NCBI GenBank assembly: GCA_022818135.1
Contig: JAFMSR010000003.1
Coordinates: forward strand, 12,392,861 to 12,456,860
Direction of reading: 5' to 3'
Length of the DNA: 64,000 nucleotides
Source of the DNA: Saxidomus purpurata
Taxonomy: Eukaryota > Mollusca > Bivalvia > Venerida > Veneridae
Shown here piece by piece: positions 27,101 to 33,300 of this stretch; positions within the stretch are counted from its first letter, which is position 1; each line of letters starts with the position of its first letter. Position numbers and translations under genes: made by a program. The notes beneath the pieces are model-generated. The model did not search any database. It saw only the letters and a program-made list of their open reading frames with translations, and was not told where the DNA came from.

Positions 27101-29697
27101 GTTGAAAGAAGAGATGGAGAGATTGGAACGGGAAGCTGAAGCAATACAGAGGGCTGAGGATGAGGCTAGGGAAATCCTTGCCGACGTACGCAAAAAACAG
27201 AGAGAAGAAAGAGAGACGAGAAGGAAAGCTGATTTAGGTAACATTCAGGGTCATTGCTAGGAACTTAATGAGATATTAGATCTAGTGCAGATTTTGTATT
27301 AGGGCTTTGGGATGAAACTGTAGTCCCTCTGCAACTTAACACAGTGTCTATCTACAATAGAGTAAACTAATAATGTCGTCAGACAAATCAAATTTGCTGT
27401 AATACAAAACAGAGTGGCAAAGTTGTAGTGTCTGCTTTCAAATTTGGAGAGGTTTTATCATATTATCAATAAACCTGGCCACAACATCAGTGAGCATGAT
27501 ATCTCAGTGAAAAAATTAGGCAGATCATTAAAGGCACTCAGGAGTTACTGCCCTTGAATTTTTGACGAAAATTCACTAAGTTTGCACTTTCTGCTCATGT
27601 TTTTATACGACCATCACTGATCCAGGTAACAATGCTCATGGACATATTATGATTGCCAAGTTCAATGAACAGCCAAATTAGCCAAGCACACTGGAGTTAT
27701 TACCCTTGAATTGCTGAAATTTCATCAGACAAGCACTGTCTGCCTTATCTTTGATACTCTGTGTCCAATCATCACTGACTTTTGTAATAATGTTTACAGG
27801 CTAAATTTTAACGCAAGTTTTATAACTACAAAATTAATGTAGTCGGTTTACTTAGGACATTCTGGAATAAGTTCCCTTAAACTGACAAAATTTTACCAAA
27901 TTATGGTCTTTTCCCGATCTTGCAGTATTTACCAAACCTACCTCTTAAAAGACTTGATATTTCTCTTATTAATTTGCTAATGTCTACAATGCTTACTTTG
28001 CTGATCAAGAGCTTTGATTACCATAGCATTTACACTATGATTTACCGCAAATGTAACAGGCATGTTTTGTGACAGTTTCGTCTTTTCGTTTACTTTCAGA
28101 GAGGAAGAAGCAAGAAGCCTTAGACAGACGGGAACGAGAGAAGAAAGAAATGGAAGAAAAAAGAAGAAAAGAGATGGAAATGATGGAAAAGATCGCAGAT
28201 GCTGAAATGAGGAGAAGAATGAGAGAAGAAGAAGAAAGAAGAATAGATGAAGAAGAAAGACTTGCTCAAGAGAGATATGAGGTAAACGGCTTTGTACAAC
28301 TTTCATTATTGCATTGATGTATGAGCAGATCACATCATTCTTTTTATGAATTTTAGATTACATTTCTTTGAAGCAGTTGATCCAAGATTTCAAATTTGAA
28401 TTGTCCGTTGTGGCATTAGGATTTGAACCTGCGGCATTGGGACTTGAACCCTGACCTTTGTTTATGGTTTAGAGATTTTAACCAATCATCTGCTGTGCTT
28501 AACACGTATTACACGGTATTGATATTTTTGTCAATGGGATTTAAACAAGGATGATATAATTCCCTGGCATGTCAAACTGACACTCATACCTTGTCTCAAA
28601 AATGCAAACTCAACAAAGTGATTGTAAGAAATGGCCTATATCACTTAAGTCCTGTATACTCATATTCCTATGGCAATGTCAGTGTTCAGTTACATTTTTC
28701 ATGCTGAATTGAAAGGAAGATTCCACAGCTAAAGTAAGAGTTATCATTTAATATAATTATGCTTTTCGGTGAAGTACTGATATATATCACTGAAATTAAA
28801 TTGACATTTCACTGTTTCAATGCAGTGAAAATATCAAGATCTTCAACCCGGATTGACGTCAAAAAGTATACTGGGCGTAAGGAATACTGGAAACCAAAGC
28901 ACGAAGACATCGCTAAAATGACATCATGTGTGCTGTGCTTTCTGATAATGTTTCCCCCGGATTTCTACATCTTATGGAAACAAACTCAACAAAAGTAGAG
29001 TTTTAAACATAAAATAAATAGAAAAATTGATGTTATTGGTCTAATATCACATTAATTTCACTCGTGATCACCAAAAGTAGTGACTTTCACTCGTGGCTGC
29101 GTCACTTTTGGTGCCCACTTGGTGAAATTACAATAAAACCCAACAATTATCCTCTATATATTAACACAGGCAGAATTGATAGAAGCACAGAGATTAGAGG
29201 AGGAGGAAGAAGAGAGACTGAAGGAGATGGAGAGACAAGCTGAGGAGGAGGCCATGCAGAGACTCATAGACGAACGGGAGGCCGCTGAACGAGAACGGCG
29301 CAGACTCAGGGAAGAGGAAGAGGCCCTGCAAGAGGTGGAGAACTTGAGAAGGTAAGATTTAAAATGAGCCAGTTTCTTCTGACAAGTTATTAATCCAATT
29401 CTACCAATGTTAGGCAGATTACGGGAGATGAAGTCTCCCATTTTTCAACGAAAAACCTTTCTGGAAATTAAATGATGTCAAATTATTTCCAGAGATAATT
29501 CTCTGTTTCTTTCTGTGTCAGTCATATTTCTGAAAAGTAATTTTTTCCATTATACAATGTTAAAATGTTTTCTTGAGATTAAATAGTGATGCCCCCGGAC
29601 TTTTGTTGTAATAGCGGAAGGTCCAATAGCGGAGTTGATTAATAGACCGCTTCGACACTCTGTGTCAGCGATCATACTTACTGCTTCGTACAGAAAT

Positions 29698-29758
<61 letters not shown>

Positions 29759-29776
29759 GGGAAGAGGAAAAGAAAT

Positions 29777-29826
<50 letters not shown>

Positions 29827-30254
29827 GGGGGGGGGGGGGGGGGAATGAGCGTGAATAATAATTTTTTTATTTTTCTTTGTGCAGCAGAAGATTTACTCGA
29901 AGTAATTGCCCGGTGCAGATCATCTAAACGCTCGACTCAAAGTACTTCGGCAAATTGCTTAATTCTCAATTAACAATCGGGATTGCCCCATTATAACCTC
30001 AACTGTCATTTACATCCTTTTGTACCAATTAAGGTTTCATTAGAAAAAAAAAAAATTTTCCCCCTACCTCTTGTACCATATAAAAAGGGACACAGTTGTG
30101 TAACTTCTGGAGGGCGGGGGGATAAAAACAGTGGAGTCCAGAGGGCTAGACAGGGATAAATGCTGTGGGGGGGGGTATAAAACGTAGGAATCGTATAGTG
30201 GGAGGGTAAGAGGGTGCTTTAGTGGATAGCGGGGGTCGCTTTACTGGTACAAAA

Positions 30255-30323
<69 letters not shown>

Positions 30324-33300
30324 TTGGGGGGGGGGGGGGGGGGATTTGGTAGTGTCAAAAGGGTATCTAGTGATCCCATTTTCCCCTTTATTTCAATGCC
30401 AAACATGTCTGAGACTGCATGATTATGGGGATTGGATTTCCCACTCTTCCAATATGCCAAATATATTTTTGTCCATCTCAGTATTTGTGTTGCAGGAGCA
30501 TTAGTTCTGAACCTTTCAGTGGATTGTTAAATAATCACACAGACGTGCTTGCTGTTTTCTAAATCAACTGAAAAATCACAAGACTAGGATTCATGCTGCA
30601 TAGCTCATATAGTAAAATATTGTGTGTTGAATTCTATGTATGTTGTAGGCTTGCCATGGAAGACGAACACAGAAAGTTAGAAGATGAAAGAAGACGAATG
30701 CAAGAAGCAGAAGATGCAAAGAGAAACGCTGAGAAACAGAGATTATTGGAGGTAAATGAAGTCTTTGACAGGCTGGTTGTCGGCTTGTTTGGGCTGTATT
30801 TTGTGTGTATTGGAAATTTAAAATTTGCTAATATATCACAAATTGCAAAATTTTCATCATGCAGAATAACCCACATTACAGTACCCAGGGTTTTGAATTA
30901 AGGCCTTTTGCAAAAGATTCAGAGTTATGTTAGTTAAGGGGCAACAGTAACTGTTGTAACCTGTAACAACTAAATTACAAGTCAAGCTCAATACAACTGA
31001 GGTCACAGATTTGTTCCTGAAATATAGTACTGTAAATTAAGTACATGTAATTTTGTGAGGATTTAATTTTTGCTTTTTTGGCAAATTTCCAATTTCGCTA
31101 ATTAAAAAATCGAGCAAAAGATTCCTTTCACACAGATTTACTATTAGAGATCCTCCTTTCAATAACCTTTAATAATTCGCAAAGAAGCCTCTGCTCACAT
31201 TTCACTAAATTTTCGTCACTTGAAAATTATTCAATTTACAGTAATACCTTTAGACTTTCAAATGAAAGGCAAGGTATCTATTCACAAAAATGTTTACATG
31301 TATGTTTTACAGTTGCGAAGACTTGAAGAAGAGGCCAGAATGCAAATGCAAGAAGAGATTGAAAAGCGACGCACTGACGCCATGTTAAGACGCGATTATA
31401 ATCTCGAAAGCAGAGCGCATGTGGACAAACTTAGGCATAATCAGGGTCTGACACGAGCATGGACGTTTTCTTACTTCGTTCATTGGCCAAGAGAAACATA
31501 TGAAAGGTGAGGTCGAGAAAATATTTGCTAGAAATACGTTTATTGGAAATATATATGAAGAAAAATAGATGGGTCGAAGGCAGGTATTCTGTGTAGATGA
31601 AATATGCTTAATATATGAAGACTTGCAACCATTTTGCACTGAATCCTGGCTGGTGAAGTTGCAAAAAAACAGTTAAAACAGAGAAATTTGTACTTGGACA
31701 AATTATAATTTAACGTCCCTCTTTGACAAAATGTTAGTACTTATTTAATGTCCCTCTTTGACAAAATGTTAGTACTTATTTAATGTCCCTCTTTGACAAA
31801 ATGTTACACCCTCCAAATGTTGTTAACACTACAATGGTTAGACTAAAAAGTCTTGTTTGTGACATCGATAGAGGGCTAGTATACATGTTTAGCAATAATC
31901 ATGTTTTTAGAGTTAAAAGAACCACTCCCTAAAACTGGTGTCTGCTTAAATTACTTTAAAGGTATAAATAATGGAATATTTGAAATTATTATTACTTAAC
32001 TTTAAAGTTTAAGCTATACATTCCAGTCATTATCGGTAGAATCAGCTTTTTTAACTATGTTACAGTACTTAAAACAATCAATAATCTATGTAAAGTTGTT
32101 ATACAGTTAATGGATGGATAGCGAATTATTACAAAAGGTTGCTATGTTGATTATTTGTGCTAAAATTAGGCATTTTTGGATGTATGTTCTTTAAATTTGT
32201 ATTTATTTATAATTTACGTTCATTTAACACATTATTTAAGTTTGGTGGATATAATTTGGTAGATGTAAGAAGTGCCCCTTTAACACACTATTTAGGTTTG
32301 GAGGGGTAGATGTAAGAAGTGCCCCTTTAAAGAGAGTAAAGCTTTAAGACTTTTCTTTATGTTTTAGTGCTAATAGTTCTATATGCATTTATTTTTTATT
32401 AGCAAACAGAGGCGTAAACTTACCAGAAATGATGGGTAAACCTGCGATCCGAGTTCTTAAAATTTCTGTATTGTTTAACATTGAAATGCTGGTTTGTCGC
32501 ATTGCTTCGTTTGCTTAGATTTCATGGTTCTCATATGGTGGCACCATCGGTAGTGCAATCCAACGATCCTTGCATTCCAGTTATGACAGGATCAAAGCAA
32601 GGTTCAAACTTGCAAGCCTGTCTCAGCAGTTCAGTTATCGTTTAAATATTGGACATGTTAATCAGGATATTTTGGAATTTTTCAATTTTGTAATATCTTC
32701 CAAAAATTAATTCAAAGACAAACTATGAAATGATAAGCAAAACCATGAAATTCAGAGCAAACTTTTATTTATATGATATAATCAAATTTATATGCTAACA
32801 TTTTCACCAAAGTCCGTATTCACTGCTACAGCATTTGATGTAAAATGTTGCTTGCCTGTTCAAAAATCCTTGTTTTTGGAGTCACTTTTGGAATGCATGT
32901 TTGTTTAACCCTTCCCCTGCTAAATTTTTCAAATGGACTTGTCCATCTTTAAATTTGGACAGTACCATTAGTTGTTCAAAGGGGTGTTTAGTGAAGATCA
33001 TGATCTACACTGGTCACAGAGGCAGAATCAGTTGCCCACAGCAGGGCAAGAGTTACGATTTTTCTAATATACTGTAAATTGGATAATATTTGCGATGATT
33101 AAATTTTTCGCTATTTTGTGCAAATTTCCCACTTTGCTAATTTAGAAATCATGTAAAAGATTCATTTCACATAGATTTACTATCAGAGAGTTCTCCTTTT
33201 GCAAACTAAAAATTTGTTAAAAAGTCTGTCTACTCAGAAATCACAAAATTTTTGTCATCGGAAAATATCCCAATTTACAGTTTGTTGATGGAAAATTTGA

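Noticed and set aside
27977..28333. Minus-strand Phe/Leu/Ser frame
   Set aside because: Antisense shadow of the Glu/Lys/Arg exon 13.
28759..28998. Frame with hydrophobic stretch in intron 13
   Set aside because: No splice sites fit the gene's phase, and no family or repeat support.
29635..30460. Poly-Gly and poly-Pro frames
   Set aside because: They are translations of poly-G tracts within intron 14.
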